Shown here: one piece after another, positions 47,750-58,434 of the stretch
Layout of the letters: each line of letters opens with the position of its first letter
How positions within the stretch are numbered: the first letter of the stretch is position 1
NCBI RefSeq assembly: GCF_051401765.1
Contig: NC_135066.1
Coordinates: forward strand, 23,749,501-23,813,500
Length of the DNA: 64,000 nucleotides
Direction: 5' to 3'
DNA from: Calliopsis andreniformis
Taxonomy: Eukaryota > Arthropoda > Insecta > Hymenoptera > Andrenidae
Position numbers and translations under genes: made by a program
Notes under the pieces: model-generated
Told to the model about the DNA's origin: nothing
The model's database searches: none
The model's input: only the letters and a program-made list of their open reading frames with translations

Positions 47750-49765
47750 CATTAAGGTTTTATAGCACTAGGCATGTACTACAAGTTTCACCCAGTCTCA
47801 TTCCAGAAGCCATCCCGGGACTCGAGCCTTCCCTTGTCAAAATCAAATTACAGTCACAAGGGAAGTTTGACTTCTATGTGAAAAGTTTAGCTTCTATCCT
47901 TAAAAAATGCTGCAACAAATCAAGCACATTTATCAAACCGTCCAACCATGGTCTAGACCTTGTAGCAGATCAGCGACTAACTGCTTATATTAACAACCGA
48001 AGGAACTCTAGGAAACTTTGATAAAGGTATGACATGACATATTTCCGAGACTTGGCACAGTTACATTCTAACAAAATAAAAGCCAGTATAACCTGCATTA
48101 GACACACTAATTGGAATGATCGTATACACGCACTAAGTAAATCTGATACATCCTTATGGGGATATTACAATAAGTTATTTAAGAAATAAAACAGTCAAAC
48201 CTCCCCTTGGTATAGACGGCAAGGTTATTACAGATGATAAGGAGAGAGCTGACGTACTCGCTGAATTCTTTATCGCAGTTCACAACAATGTAACGAATAA
48301 AACATTACCTTTCGAAAACAGTCAAAGCCTTTAGTATGACAATACAAACAGAATGTACACCAAACCAAAATAATCGGATATACATATCATTCAATGATGT
48401 CAAACTTTCTATCTCCGTACTCAGAAACAAAAGAGCACCTGAATATAATAACATTACAACGCCACTCCTCAAATTTGCCTAGACTAAAATTTATCTGCAA
48501 ATTTGTTACATATTCAACTCTGCAATTAAAATCTCATACTTTCCTAATGCTTGGAAAACAGCCTGAGTGGTCCCTGTCTCCAAGCCCGGGAAACCTATAA
48601 CCGAAGCTAGTACCTACCGCCCAATCAACTCTCTGCCCTTTATAGGAAAGTTATTTGAAATGTCTCTTAATTTACCTTACAAAATTCCTTGAAGAAGACA
48701 ATATTGTCATGCAGCAACAATTTAGTTTCCGAGGGGGATATTCAACTACACATCAACTGGTCAGAGTGGCTGAAATGACAATACACGAGGTAAATGTAAG
48801 GAAATGGAGAACCACGATCCTGCTGGACCTCCAAAAGGCATTCGGTTCAGTATAACACGATGCACTGCTCTTAAAACTGCACCAAATATGCCTTCCTATT
48901 ATCTTCATATAAATAATTAAATCATATCTTCAAAACAGGTACATATTCGTCACAATCAATAATGCTGATTTCAGAAAACGTCTAATACAAGCTGGAGTTT
49001 CCCAAGAATCTGTTCTTGGTCCTTTTGGTATTCGATACATTCATAAACGACCTACCAAAATATACAAAATGCAACTGGGCTGTATTTACAGACGACACTA
49101 CTATCATTGTCTCATGCTGGTCCACTTAGGCATTGGTTACAAAAATACGAGAATATCTTAATACAATCATTTTTTCCACAATTGGATATTGGCTTCAAAT
49201 CCACACAAAATAAGGGCTACATACATTTCTATAAACAGAAAAATTCTCAACGGTCTTCAGATCTAAATAGTTAACTACGGAATATCCTGGACCCCTACGG
49301 CCAAATATCTGAGGGTAATATTTGACAGAGAACTTAGATGGGCCCCCATGATGAACGATAGAATAAAGAAAACTAGGGTTGCGGCTGATGCAAGTTCAAC
49401 ATAGGGTTAAGACTTTGCCTTTATAAAGTTTATCTCAAGAGCATATTCACATATGGTGCACAGGTCTGGGCCTGTGCCACCACTTCTAATCTCAAACCAA
49501 CTAAATTCGTACAAAACAAAATACTAAAAGTCATCACGGGAGAATCAACTACATACCCAACCACCAAACTACATAAAGACACATAGAACTGATCTACGAT
49601 TATATAAACAAAATTATAACGACAAACACAGTAAAAGATCACAATAACAGGCTCATCAGACTGACAGGGACGTACGACAGAATAAAAATCCCATTCTAAT
49701 CCTCAATGGACTATCTAGCAAGACACTAATCAACATCACACGCACAATTCCTTATGTCTTAGGTT
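47750..49765 (+). pseudogene. Jockey-like non-LTR retrotransposon, reverse transcriptase remnant
   Basis: Plus-strand fragments in order: LWGYYNKLF and DDKERADVLAEFF (pre-RT linker, about 48155-48280), LEEDNIVMQQQFSFRGGYST (RT motif 2, about 48690-48745), TTILLDLQKAF (motif A, ending at 48850), AGVSQESVLGPF (motif B, about 48990), VFTDDTTIIVS (motif C; the catalytic Asp pair is present), and YLRVIFDRELRW (thumb). These are typical of jockey/CR1-type RTs. Many frameshifts and stops make it inactive. The endonuclease is missing: the copy is 5'-truncated, starting about 47.75 kb. Confidence 0.85.
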
Positions 49766-49779
49766 TTTTGAAAATTTTT

Positions 49780-50040
49780 TCCTGAGTAGCACACATATAA
49801 ATATTGGTGTAAGCTTCCGGTATGCAGCCAAGACCAACTACTGCACGCGAGAAGATGGCGGAAGATCAAAGAAGATCGACTGCGCTGACAGCTGTCAAGC
49901 TGTCAATTATAATCGTAAACGCAATTGTAGCAAACCATTATAGATAGTTGTAAATAAAGTGCAACAATATTAAAAAATCTCCAAGCAGATAATACCAACA
50001 CGAAAATAATTAAACCAACCTAGTAAAGGGGCGGTTGTTC
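49780..50040 (+). other. Non-coding spacer between the two converging non-LTR elements
   Basis: Contains cagctgtcaagctgtcaatt and a AATAAA-like taaataaagtgc near 49953. It may be the end of an LTR or a 3' UTR, but cannot be assigned. Confidence 0.3.
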
Positions 50041-50109
50041 CCAGAGATAGGATCTCCCTGGACAAAAAATTAAAAAAAAAGAGAAAGACAAGCGGCACGA
50101 ACCACGCTC

Positions 50110-51420
50110 GATCTTTTCGAAAGTCCTAATATTTTCACTTTTCAACTTACAATTCGAAGAAGACTTTTTGGTGTGATTCTCAAAGAATTGTATGAAACTT
50201 TGTAGGATGAATCTAGAAATTGCCAATGTGTAGTTTGAGTTCTTTTATGGTGAGTTTTTTCAATAAATATATTAGGAATTCTGTCAGGTCTTGGACTTGA
50301 AGTTGTGCTGGTATTTAGTACAAACAATAACTCATCAAAAGTGATTTCAGCATTTAACTGATATGCGAATTCTACGTCTTCATTCTGCTCGGCATTATAT
50401 ATTTCTTGCTCTAGATTTTGTTTGTAAGTTACAAAATGTGGATTCAAGTTTTGATCGCTGGAATTGTCTGTGAAGGTTTTGGCAAAGTAGTTTGCTATGC
50501 GAGTTTGAAATTGGCGAGTCTTCTGTTGAGGTTATGCTAGTGATACTTGAGTGCATTCAATTTTCATTTATATGTTTCTAGTGCCTCTCTTTTGATATCA
50601 GATACATAATTCATGCAAGATTGCTTTTTATTTTGTTTGATAATTTTTTTAGCTATAGCCCTACATCTTTTATAATTTATTTTGTTTAATTCTACATTGT
50701 GGCATTTATATGCGTTGAAAGCATGTTTAAAGTTCTTGATTGTTATTTCACAATCTGAGTTCCACCATAGGACACTCTTTCTCTGCTTCTTGTGCCAAGT
50801 TTGAGGTATAACCTGTGATACTGCTTTTATAATTATATCTATAAATTTTTTCACAAATGTATCTATAAGGTGAGCATTTGTCTTTTTAGAATTTTCTAAT
50901 TTATCAATCTCATTATCAACTTCTATACTAAACTGTTTTCAGTCAACTTTATGGTGTTTCCACCTAGGCGTATAGATGTTTGTAACGCTTGTGTTATATT
51001 CAGTGTTAATTATTATTGAAAAATGATCACTATAAAACAGTTATGTGAATACTTGCGTGTCCAATCAGCCTGCTATGTCAGAAGTACAAATTGAACGATT
51101 AATAAAACTTGTTTTATTTTTGTTTAGAATGAAATCGTTTCCGTTTATTATTTTTTCAATTAGTTGTTCTCTTTTATCATTTTTGTAGGATTTCTAAAGA
51201 ATACTGTGACTGTTGAAATCCCCAACAATCATGAAAATTTTTAAGTTCGCACAGCAGTTTATAAAAATCAATGGGTTGTAGCTGATAACTATTTGGAACA
51301 TACAAATTGCAGATAATAATCTTCTTATTAGCTAAAGAATACTGTATTTAAGTCTACTTTATATGTATGTACATTACTCCTTGTATAAACAGCTTGAAGG
51401 GTATTATTGATTTTACGAAC
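50110..51420 (-). pseudogene. Non-LTR retrotransposon, endonuclease and start of RT (minus strand)
   Basis: On the minus strand: KKIIICNLYVPNSYQLQPID and an imperfect GDFN-S-H motif (endonuclease, about 51330-51190), then QTWHKKQRKSVLWWNSDCE (the WW..C element between EN and RT, about 50790), and FDELLFVLNTSTTSSPRPDR (start of RT, about 50330; the usual SSPGPDGIP has Gly changed to Arg). Frameshifts separate the parts, and the rest of RT is missing below 50.1 kb. Together with the ORF1 pieces at 52.6-54.6 kb this is one element of jockey type, reading towards the plus-strand RT remnant. Confidence 0.8.
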
Positions 51421-51466
51421 GTGTTCAAAGGATTCACTGCTTATGAATAAAACAATTCAGTTCGAG

Positions 51467-52590
51467 TGTCGTGTCTCAACTGACTACCGCTCAGACACCA
51501 AGCTTCCAGCAAAACCGAACGCGGGAAACGTGCGCCCTCTTTTTTTATTTTCGCGCGCGGGTGCTGACCAATCAGCTTGTTTTGGCTCCGATATACGCAC
51601 CCTCTATTTTCTTACACACTAAGCTTAAAACTAAGAAAACGCGCGCGACTTTGTGGGGATAAGCATCCTTACGGAAACTTTGTTGACTCATCCGAATTTC
51701 CTCCAGGCCCACGCTTGCCGGCGAGGTTAACCATGAGGTCCACCTATGGTCGCGCACGTGTGGATTCATCGCCGTGAGGCCCTTTAGAAATTCCGTATTT
51801 ATGATGCCTGCCATAGCTATTGAGGCCCAAAACAAAACTCGACGAAAACATGCATATAAAAGAGAAGCTTGTTATATCCGGCCTTCACCTGGCCCCCTTT
51901 TTTGCTGTCAATAAGCGAAAAATGCTGATGCATTTCATAACATTGTTATGCGAGCGATTATAACCGATACCGCCGAGCTGATTCAACAAAATAACGCGTA
52001 AACGTTTTCCTTTTGGGTATTACGAATAATGACCCAAAAGGAATATTATAAAGAGGAGGCAAGTCAATCAGCACTTAGTTATTCTTTCAGTCAGAATTAG
52101 TCAGTCCGGGATCAGAGCGAATCTCTGACCATCACCGCGACGCGAGAGCTGTAACATTGTAACAGCGAGGGCGTATCGCGTAGTAACGGAATATCGCGTA
52201 AAGCGTCGAACGGAACAGCTAGTAATTCTGCGAAGTTCGAATCCGTCTCCTTATACCGCGTAGAGAAACTCCGCGAAGTACGAAGTAGGGAAGTGTGTGA
52301 AATAAAGGAACTCGCAACGCGAAGCGACCGCCTACATTAGCGAGGTGACATCCTTGACTTTGTACACTCAGTTAAGAAGAAAGAATTGGTATGTAAACTG
52401 CGACTTGTTAAATATATATGTAATTGTTAAACCTAAACAAGATCTACTAGTTCACTTTCCTCTCTCTCCTTACACTACATGTAAAAGGAAGTTTAATCAA
52501 AGTGTGCTTTAGCACTGTAAAAGAGCAAGAACCCCAAAGGTTGATCTCCGCCGCTCGAGACGACCGCTGTGTAGTTAGGACGTAACAAGC
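51467..52590 (+). mobile_element. LTR-like insertion between ORF1 and endonuclease
   Basis: Less AT-rich stretch with no coding frame, separating ORF1 and EN of the minus-strand element. On the plus strand it has a TATA-like tattataaag at about 52045 and AATAAA at 52301-52306, with cgcgaag/gcgtag repeated blocks, as in an insect LTR. Candidate ends are tgtcgtgtctc (51467) and gacgtaaca (52587). No matching target duplication was found, so borders and class are uncertain. Confidence 0.4.
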
Positions 52591-52614
52591 TAATAAAAAT
52601 TCACTTGGCTTTCT

Positions 52615-53004
52615 CAAAAATAGCTTTCCGTAGTTGCAAGCGTCACAAGCCTTGTCACCATCTGCACGCCAAACGTTTTATTTATCCATGCAGATGAACG
52701 CCACAAGCTATTTCACCATTTGTTGACAAACAATTTATTCTATTTTTGTACGAAACTTCAAAATTTTTTATTTTTATATAAGAGAAATTTTTAAAGTTGG
52801 ATTTCTGGTTGGCACTATTGTAGTGTTCTTAGTTCCTTGTTTAATTATATTTGCTTCAGTCGAGTTTTCTGTGCTTACTACATTCGGTACTAACTCGTTT
52901 GTTGGCTTGTTGTATACATATGGGATTTCATTAGTGTTAGGAATTGACATTATATCTTTATCACTTGTCGGACAGTTTTTGGCCAAATGTCCATCTTGTT
53001 TACA
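52615..53004 (-). pseudogene. Non-LTR ORF1, C-terminal part (zinc knuckle end)
   Basis: The minus frame reads LCKQDGHLAKNCPTSDKDI and continues through an Asn/Thr-rich tail to about 52774 and beyond. The CxxxxHxxxxC half of a CCHC knuckle is here; its first cysteine lies across the solo LTR insertion at about 54092-54094. Directly downstream on the same strand are the endonuclease and RT parts. Confidence 0.75.
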
Positions 53005-53008
53005 CAAG

Positions 53009-54084
53009 TGTAACGAACCGAGCGTCGTAGTACATAAAACGTTCACAGGCTTACCTGTGAACAGGGAGTAGGATTCGTGTGGCGTGCGGTTAAGAAATAA
53101 GTTTCATAGACTACGATTTCTCTTTTAAAATAAAACATGAAATGATTTATTAACTTACATGTATTACAGTATTAATGTACTTAATTCTATTCTTACTATA
53201 CAACCTTCAGTCTTTGATGAGATCGATTCTTATGAATCGATAGTTGTCGCGAGGTTTTATCTCGCCGGAATATTAATTACTTATAATTTGAGCAGATAGC
53301 AGTGATAATCAATATCAATGCGGATCAAGGAGAGGCCATGGAGCTGGTTGAAGCTGCCTCGGTCGGTAATCAAGAAGCTGATCAAAGCTGCCTCGATTTG
53401 GAGGATCCAAGAAGCTTGTCAGAGTTGCCTCGGTTAGGAGTGATCTAGGAGCTGGCTAAAGCTGCCTAGACCGAAAGTATCAAGCAGCCGGTTAAAACTG
53501 CCTTGGTATTGATTTGGAAGTTCGGAGGAAACTATACTTTTGACTCTTGTTGTCTTCCTCTTTGCTGGTGCTGGCGCTGCCATATTTATACGGGAAAATT
53601 GCCTCCCTCTTTTGGGCCCAATGACTGTCCTTGCTGTAAAGGTAGCGTCGTGTTGCGTCTGCACGTTCAGGAGTCATTACAGAATACGTGCTCTCAATTG
53701 GTCCCGAGGTTTTTGGCGCATGCGCCTGGTAGTGTTTGCGCGGGCGTATAGAGAGCGTTGCTTGTTGATTGGCTCGTACTATCATCCGGTCGTCATCCTG
53801 TCGTCAACGTGTGTTCTATCGCACGCCATAGGATGTCGCTCTGGTGACATACTGCGTTTGTGCGCATGTATAATGGCAAGCATTCCGTTGTGTGTGCGCA
53901 CGCGCATTACGCGTCGCTGGCGCGAGGATTCGATTAAGGATTTGAGGTTAGGGTTATGAGTTAGGGATTTATATCACTGCCACTATTCGAATCTAATTAT
54001 TACTTATTATGTATTGAATGTTAGAAGACAATTGTCTGTCAAAATTTGATTTCTTCATATTCGAACTCACAGCTGATTGTTACA
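53009..54084 (-). mobile_element. Solo LTR, Gypsy type, 1076 bp, target duplication CAAG, inserted in ORF1
   Basis: Starts TGTAACGAACCG and ends GATTGTTACA, with inverted TGTAAC/GTTACA tips, flanked by caag at 53005-53008 and 54085-54088. Minus orientation is indicated by a TATA box (cgtataaatatg on the minus strand, 53582-53591) and a minus-strand AATAAA near 53150. Removing it in thought brings the two halves of a zinc knuckle into one frame, which confirms the borders to the base. It contains a minisatellite at 53337-53510 and no coding sequence. Confidence 0.92.
53337..53510. repeat. Minisatellite inside the solo LTR, about five units of 30-40 bp
   Basis: Units of the form agctggttgaagctgcctcggt recur with variable spacers (near 53341, 53371, 53411, 53449 and 53485). 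Same arrangement as the minisatellite in the 39097-40104 LTR, but an unrelated unit. Confidence 0.8.
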
Positions 54085-54650
54085 CAAGGAGCATTTTAAA
54101 CTGTCAAAAGATGGATCAATTCAATGTGTAATATCATCGTCTTTAATTTTAATAGTTTCTGGGATCTTGTGAACATCATCAGGGTGTATGAAGACCTGCC
54201 ATTTAGAACTGAAGAAATGAGTATACCCTTGTTCAAATAGATCAGCTCTTATAAAAGAAACTCATGGTCTTCTTCTGACATCAAGTTGGTCAAGTATTTC
54301 CTCAATTGTAGTATTACAGTATTACATTGTAGGATAAACATTTGAGAATATTATTTGTTTGTGTTTAATCAGAAGGGAATGAGTTTCTAGTGTTGTGCTT
54401 CCAATGTTTATTTTAGTATATCTGCTTGTTAATTCATCGGCAATGTCCTTGGTAGTTACATATATACAAATTCTACTTTTGGATATCCTAGAAGTAAAAC
54501 GTATGCTACTTCGATTTGTAAAACTTTCAATTGCTTTAACATATTCTTTGAGTTCCAGCCCCTCTTTAGCTTCCATGATGATGGCTTGCTCTTTCTTTGG
54601 GAGCATATTCTTTTGGGTGATTGTGACATAACTTACTTTCTTTGCACCTG
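54085..54650 (-). pseudogene. Non-LTR ORF1, N-terminal part
   Basis: The minus frame 54322-54606 contains KKEQAIIMEAKEGLELKEYV, then RISKSRICIYVTTKDIADEL and HKQIIFSNVYPT. Past a frame change it continues as SFIRADLFEQGY-like sequence towards 54170. This is the RRM-like ORF1 (gag-like) protein found in jockey-group elements of insects (the conserved RPLI...R-I-SNV pattern). It ends at the solo LTR insertion at 54084; the rest is at 52615-53004. Confidence 0.7.
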
Positions 54651-54829
54651 CAATACATGCCTTGGAATACTGGTACTTGGGAATGACTCCTATAGTCAGA
54701 AGTCATTCTAGTTTGTTGCTACAAGAACAACTAGTATAATTCACTTCACTTTGCTGAAGATGCCAAACATCTAAAAAGTAAATTTCAATACAGTTAGCTT
54801 GAAAAATACTCTCCGTGGCTTGCATATTC

Positions 54830-55335
54830 TAAGCATTTAAAGGCAGGTTTGTGTCTGTACTGCGTGATGTTTCCTCCTACTGCCGTACAGAGAATTCAAG
54901 ATTTCTTTGCTGTACAACCTTTTGCATGGTATAAACTTATGCATGAATATTGCAAAAACTATAATAAAAGTCGCCGGCACTTGGCGGCAACAAAAGCTGC
55001 AAAATCCTTTATAGAAGAAGTACCTATAAATGTTCAAGTGGTATTTGCCCACCAAAATTTAATATCAGAGAATCAAAAAATTCTGATGTGAATCGTATCT
55101 ACCATAATCTTCTGTGGAATTCATGATGTACTCTTAACAGCTAAAGAGCAACATGAAGGAATGTTGAGGGATCTGATTTAATTAAAAATTAATGTTGGTG
55201 ATGCAGAGTTCAGGTTTCACTTAGAGAGTAAGGAAATGTTATCTACATATCTTCACAAATACAGAACAAACTTATAAATGTATGTGGTACTGCTATAAAA
55301 AGTCGCATACTTAAAAATGTTCAAAAACCGTACAT
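54830..55335 (+). pseudogene. hAT transposase fragment (DUF4371 type)
   Basis: The plus strand starts with CLYCVMFPPTAV (TTF/BED zinc-finger like), then WYKLMHEYCKNYNKSRRHLA and KAAKSF. Past a frame change come IIFCGIHDVLLTAKEQHEG, VGDAEF-FHLESK and INVCGTAIKSRILKNV. That series is the DUF4371 region of hAT transposases and their domesticated THAP12/ZMYM relatives (usual form: FCGRQxIPLRGHRDD ... LLxFRVESGD ... ICGxxI). The catalytic core and dimerisation region are missing: sequence beyond 55335 is the unrelated duplicated repeat. At least three lesions interrupt the frame. Confidence 0.7.
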
Positions 55336-56470
55336 TCTTAAGGGGATAGAGTAGTCACATAACTTTTCGAGACTGACAGGTCGGTATCTGCTGTTACAGT
55401 TTTCATTGTAGGAATAGTATTACCTACAAACAAGCGACTATGTAATGAAGACGACATGGAATCACTCTATGACTCCAAATTGGAAACGGACTTAGAAAAT
55501 TCCCCCCTTCGCTACATATATTACTATACCAGCCACGTGTGCGTGAGCTCGGTACTTCAGACAATTGCGAAAACTGAGAAAGAAGGCAGGTGTGACATTT
55601 ATTTTCTCGCTCTTGAAATGTGGAGATTCAACTGTTCAAGCTATAGACAAGCGACACGAGACAGGCACAATCTTTTCATTTGCCCAAATATTGTCTTGTT
55701 TCGTTTTGTAAAGGGGAGCAGCAACGAATCCAGTGTTGAAAAGGCCCGAGATATTCCCAATTTCTGGAACCTCATTAAAATCAATAAATTCTGCAGAATA
55801 TGCATTGCTTTATTTTTATGCAAAATTATGTACACATTAAAATAAGAATATTTAGATTAAGCATTTAAAAGAACACCTGTTTCACATTCATCGCGATAAT
55901 AATATAGTTATATAATCCACACTCTAGGTGTTAAAAGCTAACAATAACTCCATAAACTGACGTAAACTTTCATCCGATTTACTTGAAATTTTTAGCAATG
56001 GTTGCTAATACTATTCTATTCGTTTACAGGTATCAAATTTTTGGTTAAATGATACATATTTTTATTGTTGCGTGAGGTTCCCTGTCTCATGAGTCTAGAG
56101 GCAACCACTTAGCACTTGTGAGTAAACCCAGTACTGATAGGGTCCCCAGGGATTTTTATAAAATTTTGAGGGATGAGTCTTGAGATAAATAATTAGAATA
56201 AATCCTTAAATGCATACTTAGAAAATAATTATAGACTCACGAAAGGCTATTGGGTAACTGTAGATGATGATTTCTTTCTTTAAATGTCACGTCCCCTGTT
56301 CGATACCCAATATAGAAAGAACTTTTCTGCTTTTTTTTTTAAATATTCAAATTCTTTGTAATATTACTTCACATATATTGGAATTTTGTATACAAATTTT
56401 CATTCGTAGATACATATCTAATAAATATGTTTGAACTTTTCGCTACAATAAGTACATATTTCGTATACAT
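55335..56470 (+). mobile_element. Recently duplicated repeat, copy 2 (plus orientation)
   Basis: Near-identical to the reverse complement of 43690-44738. It starts cttaaggggatagagtagtcaca and contains a 129-codon frame (55456-55845). It continues through the gtttcacattcatcgcgataat, caataactccataaactgacg and gtaaacccagtactgatagggtcc blocks and ends near acgaaatatgtactt read in reverse. It abuts the hAT fragment on the left and a cagggtg element on the right. Confidence 0.75.
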
Positions 56471-56486
56471 ATACACATGTACACAT

Positions 56487-56760
56487 ACAGGGTGTCCCAA
56501 AGAAAGTGTGGGAGCCGTTAAGGGGGGACTTCTGAGATGATTCTAAACAACTTTTTCCTTTGCAAAAACGTTTTGTGAAGCTTTGTTAACAAGTAATTAA
56601 CGAAAAACATTAACCAATCAGAGCGCGGATAGCAAGCGCTAGGCCGACCAGTGGCGGTGTACAAGCTACGCGTAGCGTGTTTCCACTGTGCTCGGGCCTT
56701 GTACAAGAACCTCAAAATCTCCACGTTATTGCCGAATCTCTCTTAAACTATTGGATGAAA
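56487..56760. mobile_element. Left end of a cagggtg mariner-type element (related to 40236-41712)
   Basis: cagggtgtcccaaagaaagtgtggg, then caactttttcctttgcaaaaacg, then ttaacaagtaattaacgaaaaac and ccaatcagagcgcgg. The order and spacing match the 40236 arm (caactttttccttagcgaaaatg, ttaacgagttattaacgaaaaacac, ccaatgagagcg). No mirrored right end was found. Confidence 0.65.
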
Positions 56761-58255
56761 AATTATGAAAAAAATCAGATATACATTAACTATCGCGACA
56801 CAAATTATGGAATTTTTTCATATTTTTAAGATAACTAACCAAATTGTAAAAAATCAAGAACGAGAAAAACAATCGAAAAATGCCGATTTTGTATTGTAGC
56901 AATACCGGAATACCGGAATCCCGGAATAGTGATAGATAAATGTGACTAATACTATTATTCTCAATTCTTTTCACATTTTTCAATTTGATGATACACCATA
57001 GTAGAAAAGTAAAAAGCAATGTTTCCGTTGTTTCTAAGCATAATACACTATTGTTATGCGTATTAAAACATTGGAAATCATGTCAAAATGTTTGTTTCCT
57101 AAGAAATGTAAAATTAACCCGTAAATGCCATATGTTGCAAAATATAAACCGTAAAAACTACGTAACCAGCGATTTTTATTTCTTTAACTATGGCGCACTA
57201 ATCCAAAATATGGCCAAAAAGTTCCAGGTAAGTGAATGAGTAGATATGCAATTGTTATCGTTGAAACTCCCATTCGCATAATTCACCTACTGCTTGAACA
57301 CCTGCTCTAGTGGCTCACGCTGCCGATCCCGATCGTTGAGGGACAAAACAGTGGTAGCATAGCACCTGCTAATCGCAGGTATACAGCGCCACAGAAATAC
57401 ATCTTACGTTCACAACACTCCCCGGTCAGCCATACTGATCACTTCATTAAAGGAGTACCTGACCTCCTAACCACTGACAGCTGCGGAACGCACCGAATTA
57501 AAAATCCCAAAAGAAAGGTCACCCGATAATTAATTAATTAATTACTTAATGCAGTTATTTATTTATTTGCGGACAAAAGTCAATTAATCCAGAACGAAAT
57601 AACAAACTATAAACTGTGAAGGAATTATATAATAAATTTATACAGTATAAAGATAGAGAAAAAAACATAATTAATAGTAAGATAAAACAAAAAAAAAATT
57701 AGTATTATAAATACTATAGTAATTACACTTGCTTGTATTGGCGACTTATGTCACGTACGCTGGCGGTGGCATCTTCTTCCAAAGTTTCTAACACTTGGGC
57801 CGTATGACGCGAAAGAATTTGTCATTTATGCTCTCGATTTACGGGAGCCAGTACGCTACCCATACTATAAAACCGATTCGTCATACCGCAGAAGAAATCG
57901 GCGGTTCGTGATGACCGGTACAGGTGCTTTTCGCGGTACATCCGATCCGCGACTTCCGCGTTGCCTTGGCACTCTGCGGCAAAAGAAAAAAGAAAAGGCT
58001 GTACTCTTTGGCGGCAGAAATCATGATCGATACTGACGATTTTTTCCGAAGTCTCTTTTCTCCTGCCCTCGCATCGTTCTAGATGCGACTTCTTAGGGGT
58101 GTCACTTCGTCAAAATACTGAAATTATATTTGTCAGTTAGCATGACTGAGGGAGGGTCTTCTTTGGTCAGACTTTTTTCGTGGAAGTGATAGTAGAGTAT
58201 CTACTTTGTAATGCTGATATTATTAAATATTATTAAATATCAGCAGAATCTTGTT
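56761..58255. other. No supported gene
   Basis: AT-rich to 57.24 kb, then two GC-richer patches (57240-57530 and 57720-58120) without coding frames or splice patterns. The second contains ccgcttttcgcggtacatccgatccgcg-like sequence and could be part of an LTR or SINE. Not assigned. Confidence 0.4.
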
Positions 58256-58256
58256 A

Positions 58257-58432
58257 AATTATGACCAGATCGCGCTGCATTGAACTTTTTTACTTTGAGT
58301 GAAGGCTTTTCCAGTTAAAAATTTTTTCATATAACGACGAAAAGTGTCAGGGTGTAATCGCCTGTTTATACCTAATTTTGTCGGTAATGTTGCTAACATA
58401 TCCGGATCTACCCCCTTAAATCAAATCTTTTT
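58257..58432 (-). repeat. Arm of the 44.7-kb inverted-repeat family
   Basis: The reverse complement reads gggggtagatccggatatgttagcaacattaccgacaaaattag and ends ttcaatgcagcgcgatctgg, matching the left arm at 44735-44870 and the arm at 38925. No partner arm is evident. Confidence 0.6.
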
Positions 58433-58434
58433 TA

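Noticed and set aside
54849..55091. 80-codon frame first taken for a small cellular gene
   Set aside because: The sequence continues, after a frame change, into the DUF4371 pattern of hAT transposases, so it is a transposon fragment.
57350..57400. tRNA-like string tggtagcatagcacctgctaatcgcaggt
   Set aside because: A D-loop and anticodon-like stem can be drawn, but the position after the anticodon is a pyrimidine and no T-arm or acceptor stem follows.
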